A DNA stretch of 64,000 nucleotides from positions 1,737,501-1,801,500 of the forward strand of contig JALIRH010000010.1 of NCBI GenBank assembly GCA_023055505.1. Direction: 5' to 3'. The position numbers and the translations under genes were made by a program. The stretch's first letter is position 1. The number at the start of each line of letters is the position of its first letter. Shown in pieces: positions 48,611-62,400 of the stretch. Below the pieces are notes generated by a model. That model was not told the origin of the DNA. It searched no databases and saw only the letters and a list, made by a program, of their open reading frames with translations. The stretch is from Callipepla californica brunnescens. Taxonomy: Eukaryota > Chordata > Aves > Galliformes > Odontophoridae.

Positions 48611-49056
48611 GATAAGCAATTTGAGGGAGGACTCGGTAATGGGGATTCGCTCTCCCAAAATGCAGGAGGTGCTTCTCCATTTTCTGTGCCAGCAGTTGTC
48701 AGACTTGTACTGCTCCCGTCACTCCACACGCGCTCCTCCAGGCAGGCTGACACGAAATGCTCTAGAAAATACCTGGAGAGGGATTACGGTATATGTTAAA
48801 GATGCTGAGTAAAGTGGCAGGCATTTTGTGCTCCTGCGCTCCTGGAAGCCGACTGGCAGCAGAACGGCCGCCCCCGGCTGAACGTGCAGCTGATTTTAAC
48901 TTTATTAAGGAGTACGTTTCAGCAGTGTCGCAACACTTGTTATGGATGTGTGCGTGTAATATTCATATGGAGAGCCTGTGTGGGATATTTCAGGGTGTAT
49001 TTCAGATACTGGGTGCACAAACCTGAAATGATTGTTGCAGCACAGCATACAGATTC

Positions 49057-49080
49057 TATATATATATATATATATATATA
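49057..49080. repeat. (TA)12 microsatellite
   Basis: Twelve uninterrupted TA units, likely polymorphic. Confidence 0.95.
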
Positions 49081-50100
49081 TTCTCTCTATGTATGTGTTT
49101 ATTTATAATTAAAAGAAAACTGGCATTCCGTAAGCATTTCATCTGGGCATGGAAATGCAGTTTTGTGATGTGAATTTTTAAAGTAGCGATGATGATGACG
49201 GTGCTTTTTACATCCCTTCTCACGACTCCTGCGGTTGGATCGTTCTGAGTGCTGTAATTTATATCACGCAGATATGGGGTTTCAGAGCAGTGAAAGCCCA
49301 GCTCTGTGCACGGTGCTATAATTGGCCTTATTTGCGTGGGGTTCCCATGTTGTGATGCCTACACAGCCTCACCGGGCAGTTCTCTTTGGGATTTGGTGTG
49401 AGATATTGGTGGTGCCTGGATCTGTATTGTTGGTGTAAGCTGGCAGGATGACAGCAGCACACCTTGCTTCATATACATGCATTTTGAAGTGGAGCATCTT
49501 GTGTGAAAGCAGTAGGCTGTTAAATGCAGATATGTTGGTGCGCTCATAGGCATTGGCTTGTTTGTGTGCAAGAACTATGGCAGATCGAACTAACAAGTTA
49601 AAAATAACTTGAAACATGGTGTATTTAAAGGAGTTTGCGCACATGCTGGTTCTTGACTGGCAAGCCCAGGCAGTGCTGCCAGACATCAACTGTGTGTTGC
49701 TGGAAGCAGTACGTGAGGGTGTGGGCCTGGGTGAGACTGGCACCATGCTTGTATGCTTCCACCAGTGCTGCATGTTCAGGTGTGGGCTGCTGTGCTTGTG
49801 CTGGGCCTTTGGCCTCGGCCTGACACATTTTGGTGTGTAGCACCGGAACCCTCGCTTCAACTCCGGCCATCAGTAGGCCAGTTTTCCCTGTCAGGTGTAC
49901 AGGCCTCACATGGTGCCTCGCAGTGCTGCAGCTCACACAGCCTTACCCGTGATCTGCTGGGACAGCTTGGCAGCTGCCTGCGTGGTGCTCACCATGTGAA
50001 GGTTCATGTTGTTGGGAGCAGGAAGCCCCAGCACCCTTTTTGCAAGTCCCAAAAGCCCTAATTTGGAGAAACAGGAAAACCAAAATCAACCAAGTTAAAA

Positions 50101-50120
50101 AACAAACAAACAAACAAACA
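50101..50120. repeat. (CAAA)n microsatellite
   Basis: About five CAAA units with A-rich flanks. Confidence 0.9.
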
Positions 50121-53100
50121 AAAAACCCAACAACCCCCTCTCCCCAACATCTAACTTATGGAGCATCACTCAAAGTTCTTTTGTTTCACTTTTCAAATTT
50201 TAAATATAATACTCCGTCAGTATTGAAATGGCAGTGCTCTGGGAATGCACAGTAAAGTTTAAGAAAATATCTTTTTTGAAATGCGTTACAACGTTGTAGC
50301 GATGTTTCATAAGGTGTTGCTTTCGCTTATGGCTTGATTTGTAGGGGCATCATTGCCCAGCTGAGTAGATTTGAATTTGTGTTTTAGAGCTTCAAAATGG
50401 AAAACATTGGCATTGATTAAGTAAAATTGTATCTGTACACTTCTACTGTATCATAACTGTCTTGTGTTTCCAGTTCCATGTAGTATCAAACTTTCCTTCT
50501 ATGCTTTGTTTTATATGCCAGTAACTTAGGTGTGGTATATTTGATCAGTCATTTATTAATGAAGCATACAGTTCTGACTATGAAGAATTTAGGAGAACTG
50601 TGAAGTAGTGTTATTATAAATACTCTATTTGCTTAATCTTGTGCCTCCTCTCATGTAACTGTAGTCATATGGCTTTGTGTTTGAAGTTTCTTTACTGTTC
50701 ATGTGTGGCACTGAAGAGATCACACTGCGGGGTGCTGGTTTGGAAATGGGAGACATCCAGGCTATCGCAGACTGGCAGAGAGGTTTTGGGAGAGGCGTGT
50801 GAGTGTCTTGGAATATTTGTCCTTTGAGGTTGGAGGCAGGTCACCAGTGTCAAGCAGTTTGGCATGGTGCTTTGCAGGTTGTTACTTTGTGTGCTGTTGG
50901 CTTTTCAGGCCTTACTAGGTGCAAAACAGTGCTCAATACAACTCTGAATCACCTAAACAGGAATGGGAAGGTTCACATTCAGAATTTGATCCCGAGTTAA
51001 CAGGTGATGAAAATGTGATGATAAACCCACGATATTTTTCTAATACCATTTGAAGAACTATTGTTGTAGATGTAGCAAACTTTGTTTTTTTTTTAACTTG
51101 ATGAACGTATTCATAGTTGTTACCTAAAATGTGATGATAGCTGTCTGTCTGAGAATAAGGGCACTGTTTTTTCTTCCCTAAGTTTCCAGCCTAGCGAATG
51201 TTTGTAGTTGCTAGTTTGTGTCCCATCTTCTTCCTATGATGCATTAGTGTGTGCACATGGAATCTACCTGGTTATGCTCAGACTTCCAGGTTGCTTTGTT
51301 ATTGTTTGCTTCTTATGTAGCAACTGAACTGTTGTATTTTCTTGACCAGTAAGTTCTCAGTAAGTTGTTTTATTGCTGTTTCTTACCATTTAAATGCAGA
51401 GCTTTAAAAATGTCATGTATGTAACCTGTTCATGTGAGAACAAAGAATGGGAACACTTTGTATTTGAAGGTGATGGTATATTTTTACTTAGAAAGAACAC
51501 AGAAATCATGAAAGATTATTTAGGCCAACTACAGCAAATGTGTAAAACTTGGTGTTGTGCTGCACAGATTCTAGCCTGTCATGTCATTGCTATCTCTATT
51601 ACAGATGTTTCCCATAGTGAGCTAATACCATGCCAAATTCTTACATGAGGTTTTTTTAGTGTGCCAAAGTGAGAACTGGGAAAATAATACCTTTCTTAAT
51701 GTGAACCCTTGTTTGAACCTATTGTCTAAAAAGCAAGCGCTGCAGAGAACAGAGCAGATTAATGCTTGGGTGATTTTTTTGTCTTATTTCTAGTTTTCTT
51801 CTAGAATGGAATTTCCCATTAACTTGATCAATTTTAAAAGAGAGAATCAATATCCTTAAGGACAGGCTGTATTTATTTATTATTACCTCTAGTCAAATAA
51901 CTAATATGTTCTTTTTTAATTCTTTCTTTCAGCAAGCAAAATTTTTCTTCGCCGAGCTGAAATAAGCTTGCTTCTTTGTTATTACTTTGTTTTGTGGTTG
52001 ATACTGATAGTGCCTTGAATTTTCCTCTAAATGATGACAAAGTTCCAGGAAAGGCTAGTGTATGTATTTGTATCATGGTCAAAGTGAGGTCTGTGGAATT
52101 TTGCTACTTGGAGAAAGGAGATTATGAAAATGTGACTGGCTTAAATAACCCTCTGTGCTCTCTGTGTTCTTTATATTAGGTGATGATTTTTTTATTAATA
52201 CTTGTTCACAACACAGTTCACTCCAATTCTAAAAAACTAACCCCCACGCTGAAATCTTTACGCATGTAAGTGTTGGAGCTGAACTTAATAAATAGTATAT
52301 GTTTGCAAAGTAGAATATTTCCTGAACTGCAGCTCCTCTAAAATCTAAAAGGCTATGAGGGAAAAAGAAAACTTCTGTCTTTGAGAACTTTGTGAACTTT
52401 TTTGTTTGGCTTGGTGTGTTTTACCTCTGAAAGAGGAAAAGGGAAATTTGGTTTGCTGAGTTGCTCTGAGTGGAAGTTAAAGTAGTATAGGGGAAGAAAG
52501 AACACCTTTCTGTGTTTTGAGTGTGAGTGTGGGAGGACAGTCCCACAGAGCTCCCAGCTGTGACTCAGGGTAGCCATTAAACAGAAGCTGGGTTCTGAAA
52601 TACAGTCTGTTTTCCCAGGTGGACTTACAACTAGAAAATTTCTAATGAAGATGGCAATGGATGGGTACTGTGTTCAGTGTTTAAGGGTTGAGTTCTGCTG
52701 CAGCAGCGAAGAGCTAGTGAGCATCAGGAGGTATTTTGGATCCTGCAGTTCCATATATCTTAATTCAGTCCTTATTGAGGTGCTCTGCTAGGGACAGAAA
52801 ATCAGGTTCTGCGTCCTGCCTAAGCAGCCTCTCTCAACAGGTCTTGTTCCTTCTGTTCCTTCCTGAGCAGAGCTCCAGAAGGTGCCAGCAGGAAGATCCT
52901 GGTAACCAGCTTTTTCCAGGGTTGTTCATATTTAGGTGGTGGGAGTATGGGAGCTCACAGGCTTTGACAGAGCTCAGTCAGGCTGGGCTTCAGCAGAGGG
53001 GCACGGGGCTGGGCTGTTGGACACACTGTGAGCTGGTACCAAGAGCCATGGGTAGGGTCCGTGCTGGGAGGGGGGCTGCAGGTAGTGATTATAGCTCTGA

Positions 53101-53751
53101 TTTTAATCATGGCTTAAATCAGTGAGCAGGAAATCCTGATTAAATAATTGTTTTTAATTTTATTTGCAATTGTGCTTAATTATTTTTCCTAAAGAAAAGT
53201 TGATTCTAATTGGTGTAATTTTATCATGCTTCTTACTAGACGGTGGGGATGCATCTATATGCATTTATTTATGTAATTACACAGCTTAGGTTCTTTGTGT
53301 TTAAGAAACATAATTCCTGGTGCTTTAGATAACTAATAAAGTTAACTGAAAGCCAAATAAAATGGATCCTAATTGTGCTAGGTTAGAAGAAACAAATATC
53401 TCCAAGTGTACCACCTCCGTGTGCCAAGGGGTAACAGCAGGAGCATAAAGAAATGGCCCTGACCTCACCACATCTGCACAGCCCTAAGTGGGTGGAAACT
53501 TAAAGGCTGCTGTGCTTTGCAATGTCCTTCTGAACAAATCACCGTGTACTTCAGGGTTTGGGATGGGGTTAAGAAATTCCAGAGCACCTTGCCTCACTGA
53601 AATTGCTTGTGAAGTTTGAAGTACTGGATTCCTTTTCTTTGGACTTCAAATACAGCTATAGGTGTAACACAAAAGGAAGGAAAATGTGTTTTTTGAGGAA
53701 TAACAGGAAGTCTTGATGCATGACATCACATGTGCCTAACCTTTTAGGGAA

Positions 53752-54168
53752 CCGGTCTGCAGCACAAGAGGGATGTGGGGCTGTTAGAGCAGGCCCAGGG
53801 GAGGGCACAAGGGTGTTAGGAGGGCTCGAGCACCTCTGTACAAAGCCAGGCTGAGTCAGCTGGGCTTATTCAGTCTGGAGAAGAGAAGGCTCTGGGGAGA
53901 CCTCGTTGCAGCCTTCAGTAGATAACAGGAGCTTGTAATCAGGAGGGAGACCGACTTTTTACTTGGGCAGACAGGATGAAGGGGAATGTTTTTAAACTAA
54001 AAAAGAAAAGATGTAGATCAGATATTATGAGGAAATTTTTCATTGAGAGAGTGCTAAGGCACTGGCACAGGCTGCCCAGAGAGGTTGTGGATGCCTTGAC
54101 CCTGGTGGTGTTCAAGGCCAGGCTGCATGGGGCCCTGGGCAACCTTCCAACCAAAGCCATTCTGTAAC
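53752..54168 (+). mobile_element. CR1 LINE, 5'-truncated sense copy with internal deletions
   Basis: The order 'gaggagggctcgagcacct' type sequence, 'cagctgggcttattcagtct', 'ggagaagagaaggctctggg', 'aatgtttttaaactaaaaaa', then 'gctgcccagagaggttgtgg' matches the end of CR1 ORF2. The frame 53976-54167 gives VLRHWHRLPREVVDALTLVV FKARLHGALGNL. The usual 3' UTR after LGNL is almost wholly missing. 'gggcaacc' is followed at once by 'ttccaaccaaagccattctg', which is the extreme tail. Confidence 0.88.
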
Positions 54169-56915
54169 ACTTAGCTTTATGTCAGTATCCTGAGCTCATA
54201 GCATGTAGCTGCTTCAGGCACAGTGTCCTGCAGCTGTGGCTTCAGGTGGTGTAAGATTTTTTTTTTGCTGTTTTTATTTTTTTGATAAGAAAAATTCTGA
54301 ACAATGTGTGTAAGAATAACAAATTGGAAAATAATGATGATCATGCAAGTAAACATCTTTTCTGAAAGCATATAGTTTAGATCACGGTACTGAACCTCAA
54401 TCATTGTGTTTCTGATGCCCAGGACATCAGCTGGGTCTAACTACAAAGGCATTTCCTAATTCATCTTCCACGACATGGAACATCTTGGTTTTATGGACAC
54501 CAACTCAGATGATGCTACAAGTAGAATTTCTATTGTGTCTTTCCTTCTCTTTATGAGACTTGTCAGGCCTGTACACTGCATAGCAGTGTTTGTTAAATGT
54601 AGTGGGGTTTTTTTGGTTAATACCACATTCCAATTGGTGCAACACTTTTGTCATACATTTTGCAGCTGTCTTTCAGATAGGTTTTGTTTTTTGTTTTTGT
54701 TTTTTGTTGTTATTCCCTAATACCTTCTTTTTAGCTCCTTGGTTCCTCAGAGAGGTTGCTGTGTTTATTTCTTAACTTATTCTTGTAAGGGTAGTGGGAG
54801 CGGGCATGTCCTTTAATAAGTCAATGTATTCATTATAAAGCAGTTGAAAACAAGATCACCATGTTATTAATAATATGCTCTTCATTAGTTAAAACAACAA
54901 CAGCAAAAGAAACCTCATACCTATTATCATTGGTATGTAGACAGAATTTTTTAAATGTTCATTTGTTTAGAAAGGATTGTGATTTTTGGTTGCTGGAGGT
55001 CTTTATTAGCAAATTCTTCCAGTCTACATGGTAACAATCAGTTACATTAGAAGTTGTATTGAAAGATGTTCCACAAGTTCTGAAATTTCTCAAAGTAAAA
55101 GCCTTTGTGTTAGTTTCATAATGTTCCTTTAACCTTTCTTTTGCCTTCCTTTTCTGCTTTTCTGAAGAGGAATGGCAACTAATTCTGTGTTTGTTGTGCT
55201 TTGAACTAGAATGTATAGAAGATTATCATGCTTCATCTTAGTTCATATCCAGTATTTAGAAGATTCTGTGTTCAACTTTCTGTTCTATGCAATAAAGAAG
55301 TACATTTCAGGTAACTTCTTTCTTTTTATTCATCATTGTGCTTGTTACACTATGATCTCCATTCTTCAGGATAACTTTTTATTGAAAAAGTAATGTCAAA
55401 ATACTACATTATATTCATGAGATTTATAGCTTATGTATAATAATGTTTTCTGTAATGATGGATCTATTTAAGGTCATCCTCAGTGATCATAAACTCTCAG
55501 CTTGGATCTTCTGATCACGCAGTCCCTTCAATGCGGTGTTCAATGAGAATTAATTAAATAAGAAAACTTAAAAATTCCAAGTTTATCTTCAGTATGTGAA
55601 AGAGTTCTGACTTATAAAGAGAATATTTATTAGATACATAGTGATGAAAAATGTGCTTAAATCAATTGGAAGCACACTAATGCATTTGTCACACAACACT
55701 ATGTCATTACTAGCTCATTCTTTAAGTTAACCTTATAGCCGGTGCGCATTGATATTCTAGTCTTGTTTTTTAACAGATTGTTCTTAGACAAAGAATGTAA
55801 ATTTTTCTGTCCTCAGTTTTACTAATTTATTTTTTTTCTATGCAATATATGTGATATATATGTTTTTTGTTTGTTTTCTGAAAATAAACTCCAAACCTTA
55901 GCCTTTCGTAAAAGATAAATACAGGAAAGAGTGGGAGAGGTTCAACGGGATGGAATACCAGCTCAGCTTTCTTCATGTGTGTAGTTTAAAAATAAAAAAA
56001 AAGCCTACATTGCAAAACGTGTTAAGACCATCAAAACAATGCTCCTTCAGCTGAAATGGGCTATTCTGGGTGGCACAAAAACTCAGCATAAGGTTAGAAA
56101 AGGTTAGTCTTCCCCGTAGTATCACGAGATGTTCAGTTCTACATACTGTCACATCCTGGGCATCCAAGCAGTTAATATTAACAAACAGTCAATTTTATGT
56201 ATTGCGTAGGGACGCGCTTGCTTTTTTGCATATGCAAAGTGTGTGTGAAGTCTCAGTGAGCTGTTTGGTCCTTAGGAATACTGCTTTTAGTAGGATCTGC
56301 CAAACAAAAAAAGCTTGTGTTACAGTAGAAATGTTCTAAAATCATTTATCTTATTATGTACTTCTTTAAAACCTGTTTCATAGTTTCAGATACATCATTT
56401 TGCTAACCTGTTGATGAATATTGCAGATAATCCAAAATACAGTCACTAGGTTTGTGCTGCTGGTTTTGTCATACCTCAAGTTTCAGCTTTTTCTATTGTT
56501 TGCTTTCAAACTGAGGAATGGAAACACGTCAAGTTCACAAAAAGGCATAATGGTTGTATGTTACATTTGATTTTTTTTGTATTTTTCTCTCATTCACTAT
56601 CCTTGCAACATCTAGCTTAATTTGGAAATGAATTACTGGACCCGTGATGGCAAAACAGTTAAAAACAGTTTCCAGTAAATGACCTTAATAAATAGTGATT
56701 TTTATTTTATTTTTTTACTCTTCATGTTGTGTGATTGAAAGCTGACCTGATTTGTTCTCTTGGCTAAATCTCACAGCATGTTGTTCTCTGAGCCCTTCCT
56801 TTGCTTGTTTGGCTTTTCTAGAGAAGTGCAAACAACAGCCACTGCTCCCTGCCCATGTCTGACACCACCTTAGTGGCATTCTCTTTAAGTCTTCCTTTTT
56901 CTTTATTTGTTTATA

Positions 56916-56935
56916 CAAACAAACAAACAAACAAA
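56916..56935. repeat. (CAAA)5 microsatellite
   Basis: Five exact CAAA units. Confidence 0.92.
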
Positions 56936-59458
56936 GATGTAAGTTGCTTTGTTGTTGCTGTTGATCTTGTGCTTTCACATTCCCTGCTTTGTAAGGGACA
57001 TGGCTGTGGGGCAGCACTGCCAGACGCTGTGTAGGGATCCCTTCTTACTCTTCCGGGCAGGCTGTGTGCTTTCTTGAGCCATGTCCCCAGTGCTGCCTTC
57101 CCACTGCGGGTTCCCCTTCTGACCAGTGTCTGTCCACAGGCATGACCTCCCTTGCCACCCTGCTTCTCTGCTTCTGTAACTTCATTTTTCTTCTTCCAGC
57201 TCAGAGCCCTTCACTCAGCCTTCACCTGCCCCATAATTGGTTTGCTGAGGGAATGCCACCTTTAGAGTGGGGAAGGGATGGCCAGTGGCAGTGCCACGCC
57301 CAGCGTTGGACCATAACCTAACAGGATGCTGAGGGCATGCTGCTTTGAGCTGTGCTTCCAGTTTCTCTGCAGTCTGTCAGTGAGCAAAAGATGGAATTCA
57401 GTCATAAGATTGTATAGAAGTCCAAATGAAGGTTAATGTTTTTTTTGTCAGTACCAGATTTTGTTAGTATTTCAGTCTTCAGTAATGGAAATTCCTCACG
57501 TTTTTCAGACTTCAAGATGGGTCATTGCAGTTGTTGTTTGTTACATCCACTGAATCTGTTTTGTTGTAGCCAAAGATGCAACAAAATAGTTATCTGTCAA
57601 AAACAAAGCATATATAGTATGAGTTCTCTCATTTGATAAATAATCGTCAGCACGATGAATAATCATGTTAGCTTTTAGTACTCAATTTGTTATGTGAAAG
57701 TAGGAAATGAAAGCAGTGAATTAGTGACTCAAATAACTTGACGAATACGTAGTGTGACTAACTAATAAAGGTTTAAATTCATTTAATTGGAGACTGAGCG
57801 GACTTTTTCGAAGTTATGCTGAAACCTACATAGTGCAGTCAGTTGTCTGTGCCAGCACGTGCCACCACATATGTAGATATTTGTCTATGTGTTTGTTGTG
57901 TGCGTGCCCTGTGTCTGGGCAGGCAGCCACTGCTGGGGTTGCCACACACTCTTGTGTCCTCCTCCTTGTGAACTGCAGGTAGCAAAACATTCTTGCTCCT
58001 GGTGTTTTGATTGAGTTACTTTCACTAGATCTTGCATTTCAGTTGTCTTTTTGCTCTGAGGTAGCCTGCCAAGGCAGCACACCAAGGCGAAGGATACCCA
58101 GTGCCTGCCTGCACCTCTGCCCACTTGTGTGGGCTCTGGTCTTGCTTGGGATGGAGAGTGAACCTGACACAGCTCCGATGGCCCTTTCCAAGCCCATTGC
58201 AGATGCTTTTTAAAACATCCTCAGTGCTAAACTTGGTGTTTAGCTATCCCCAAAGTTGGAATTATGGAACCAGTAAGGTTAACCATATGCTGGGCAGAAT
58301 GCATCTCAATTTGTCAACCATTTACTCCTGGTGCCACTTAGTGGTTGATCTCTGTCAAGTCGTTTGTAAGCATAAGGCTCTGTGAAACTCTTCTGCCATC
58401 CAAGGAGTTCTGTGGTCCTCCCTTGCTTGTTGCCTGAGATACATGAAGGAAAACTCCTACTTTTTCTCTTGTTTGGGAACGTGAGCTTGAATCACCGTTG
58501 TTCTTACTGAAGTGATAGTGGTCCACAGGACTGCCCTGAAGAGAATGAGTGTCTGTTTTATTCTAAAACTTCAATAAATGAAAGTGATAGTATAGCAGGA
58601 AAGAAAGCTGGTTTAAAATTAGGCAATGAGTGCTGGATAGGAGAAACAGCTGTAATGCAGATTTCTTTAATGATGATGCTGAGCAAGTCTAAAGCCATAT
58701 TTTTGATGGATGATAATTTATGCTGCTTACTTGTGAGCTGGATGGGTGCTGAATAAAAAATTAAAGTGTATTTTTTCCTTTTGGTTTTTCACCAATTTGT
58801 GTGTGGTTTCATACAAGTCTCCCTTTTCTTCCTATCTGTAGAGGGGGAGAATGCTGCATAGGAAAATGTCAGTCAGTGCTGTATCAGGTGTACGTGTGTA
58901 ACTGATTTAGCTGGAGCTGCGTGCTGAGACACTCCATCCTACAAGGATCTTTGGGGAAGTGAGTGTCTTATTCGGCAAAGCTTGTATTCTCCTGTGAGCT
59001 GGAGGCTGCTGGTTGAGTGGCTGCTCGGGAGGAACAGATGTAGTTGGCTGATCCTTCGAGCACCACCTAGCATCCAGACAGGGTGCCTACAAGAGACAAA
59101 CGGCGATCAGTCACGCAATTAGTGTGGCCTTACTCAGCACAGGGACGGGATCATGGCTGCATGGGCTGCCCGGTGTCGTGCCGTTTTCTCAACGGGCTTC
59201 TGAAAACTCGCAGTGTAAATTTTGTTTCAGTTTCTGGTGTTTTACATGCTGTGTGAACTGTGTGGCTGTTTTGAAAAAGAAAAAAGTAAGGGGCAGTGTT
59301 GATGGTGTTTTGAGGTCAATACCTTTTTTACTTAAAATGGTGTAGCTGAGAAGCCAAAATGGTTGATGAGCCTTGTGGTTGCAGTCAGAGCCGAGCTGAC
59401 TTGTCTCCCTTCAGTCTTTGAGCTGTAATGTTTGGTTTTGGTGTGGGTTTTTTAATTG

Positions 59459-59478
59459 GTTTTTTTTTTTTTTTTTTT
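59459..59478. repeat. Poly(T) run
   Basis: About 20 uninterrupted T in TLK1 intron 1, with no recognised retroelement body attached. Confidence 0.85.
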
Positions 59479-62400
59479 GCATGTTTGGTGTGAAATTGTT
59501 GTCTCTTCTATGTACAGAGTGAAGTTACAGCTGATCACCACGTTAGGAAAGAAATGAAAGAAATAGGTTGCTATGGAGGGAAAGACTCAGGGCTTCCTTT
59601 TCGTTTCTCCTTATCAGTGTGTTTCTTGCCATGCGGAGTAGCTGGTCTCTGGCAGTGCAGGCCAGGTCTGAGCGCTGTGGGGGGCATCTGGGCACTGCAT
59701 ACAGTGGCTGCCCTCACCCCACGGTGAGCTGGGTTTCTGCACCCGAGAGGACTTGGGAGATCAGAAGGGCATGGGTGGTAGTGGGAGCCGCGGATGTAAG
59801 GCGATTAGGAAGTTGGGGGAATTAACAACTGCAGTGTGCTCCTGTTGCTGCAGGTATGGCTTTCAAATACCAAATGACCGGTGTTGTAACTGAGGAAAAT
59901 AATGTATTTTGTGTTTATTTCATGAAGTTGTTCTGTTTTAATGAATTTTCTACTCTATAGATAACTTCGGGACAAATCTGCATGCATACAGCTTGTTTGT
60001 TCCTTCATAGTTTACTTTTTCTGAGTGAGAGAAGCAGAAAAATCCAGTGGGTGGGGGGGAGCACTGCTCTCCCTTCCTGCTTGTTAGGTGACCTCTGCTT
60101 TTAACTTCCTATTCACTCTTTCCTTAGATAGCAGAAGCTGCTGTTTGTTTTTGATATGTACAAAAGGCCTGTGCCATTTTAACTTCTTGCAGAACAGCCA
60201 TTTCGTGGGCTGCAGTGTTTAGGGCTCTTGGTTCGTTTCCTTATAACCAAGTGCAGCGAATGAAATTTGCTGTACTTTCTAGTGTTTCTCTAGGTGGATG
60301 TTTCTTCATGATTGCTCCAGGCTTTTAGTGCTTTTCAGCACAGAAACAGAGAGGGATGGAAAGGGGAGCTTTTGTTAAGAGTGTGATGCACTTTTTTAAA
60401 GTATCACAGAACTCGTGTTATCCTGTGACTTGTTAGTCAGTGTTGCCAAGAAGTGACCCATAAACTTGCAGCACGTTTCTCCCTACTTGCTGCTTGTTTC
60501 CCAGAGGGGATAGGGAGCATCTGTTTTTCAGTGAATAAAGCTGAAAAGGGCAAATTCTGTTTCTCTCTTTCTGTCTGTATGCCTTTTATAGAGCTGTCTA
60601 CTACCAGCAGTAATTGCTGCAGCTTCCTCTGCAGAGATGAAAAGGATAGAGATAGGCAGGCAGCATGTCACCTGCATGCGTGTGGCCTAGGCAGTGTTAT
60701 TTTTTCTCTCTCTTGACGTCATGTTGTGTTGAAGGAAGATATGTGCTACCTAGGAATGCAATCTTTTAGTGTTTCTGTTGCAAATGTCTTATTGTAACTT
60801 TTGCCAAGACCTTAGTTGCTTTCTGTAAAATGCAAATAGGCTTTGCCTTTTAGAAGAAGTGTATACATAAGCTTAGTTTTTGTATTGTGTATTTGTTTAC
60901 TGGTAAACTGTGCAATGCAATGTAGTAGCACTGCTTTATTCTCCTTCAGGGCTCAGAGTGGACCTTTTTTATTTCTTTTTGATTCACTACACATCTCCAT
61001 AAGACTTAAGAACAAACAAATGAAAAAACCACCACAAACCCCAAGGAGTGCTGTCATAGTCTTTCTATTAACTTGATAGAATACAGTCGTAGAAACAGTG
61101 CATTTAATGCATCTTTTCCTTAACCAGAATGTTGTTGTCAAGAAAAGTGTACTGCTTTTGACCTTAAGGTTATGTTGTGAGTATGGGTTCCAGGCAGCTT
61201 TTTCTTCAAAATAGAAGAGGTGATGGTTTAAGGGTTTATGGGAGATTTCAGATAGTATCACATTCACGTAGCCTCTCATCATAGTGATCAGAGATGAAAA
61301 GAAACATGAGAAGGATGTACTGATTGGCTACCCAGCTGCTGCCAGTGGTCTTGAACAAAACTTTATTAAAAACACTTTGAGTACTTTGTTCTTTTCATTA
61401 CTCTGTTGCTAAAGCAGATGTACAGATCAAATGCTGCAATTAAAAAGATTTTAGTGAAGATATGTGTCTTTATTGATATTAGACCATTGTTCCAAATGGA
61501 CTAAATGCTTAGACTAGTAGCTAGGTAGCAAGAATCAGCTAGTCAGTTATCCTGCTCTTAAGTATGCTTTTTTTTTTCCGATGTTAGCAATGGAAAATTA
61601 TCAGTGAAGAGAGTATTAAAAAGCTCCTTGCTTATTTGATATACACTGGCTCTGCCAGTTTGCTATTAAATGCTGTAAGTTGATGGTGTTGAAAAGCCAC
61701 TGAAGTCATTCTGCCAAATCAGAACCTGCTCTTTGATTGCTTTTGGTAATAGAGAATAATTCAAGAAACAATTGCAGATGAGTAATCTAGATTAAAAAAA
61801 AAAAAAGTGGCAAAATATATTACTCACAATCAAATAGTAACAGGTTTTAAATGAGTAAACATTTCCCTTTGGTCTAGTCTGCAGATGTACAGAGTTCTTT
61901 GTCAAACTCTTTCTGCATACATCTTTGTAGCCAGTAACTCAGGAAATCTGTATTTAGCAAATCTTTTATTATTTATGTTCTTAATTGTGTGAGTTAAGAA
62001 TAAGTTTTTATAAGTAGGATGTACTCAGAACAGTTATTATTCACTATTAATATTTTCCTGTGGAGTATATTCAGTAGTGGCTGTTCTGATTGATAGAGAG
62101 GACCTTCATGGTGGGAAAAGACCCTGGAATTCTGGATTTCAGCATGGAAAGTACACTTGCTCTTCCCTAGCTCAGTATTGTTTCTGAGTTTACTGGGCAT
62201 GGGGAAGGATCTTGGATGTGAGGGATTCTTTGTCCAAGTGAACTGTTCTACAGTTTGGGCATGGCAGGTATTTCTTTTGGTATATCCTTGACCTGATCTA
62301 TTTAACTCAGTCTTTCTCTTGTTAAGAAGTGTGGAGGAGAGGAGAAAATACAGTAGTACTAATTTTCAAAATGTAGTCTCCTTACTGCTGTTGGGGGGTG

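Noticed and set aside
48127..48753. 208-codon minus-strand open frame next to the CpG island
   Set aside because: No recognisable motif, mixed composition, and located inside TLK1 intron 1. A promoter-antisense transcript is possible but the coding claim has no support.
49369..50061. Several overlapping open frames on both strands (163, 103 and 102 codons)
   Set aside because: A locally GC-richer intron patch with no family resemblance. The frames contradict one another, and none can be preferred.
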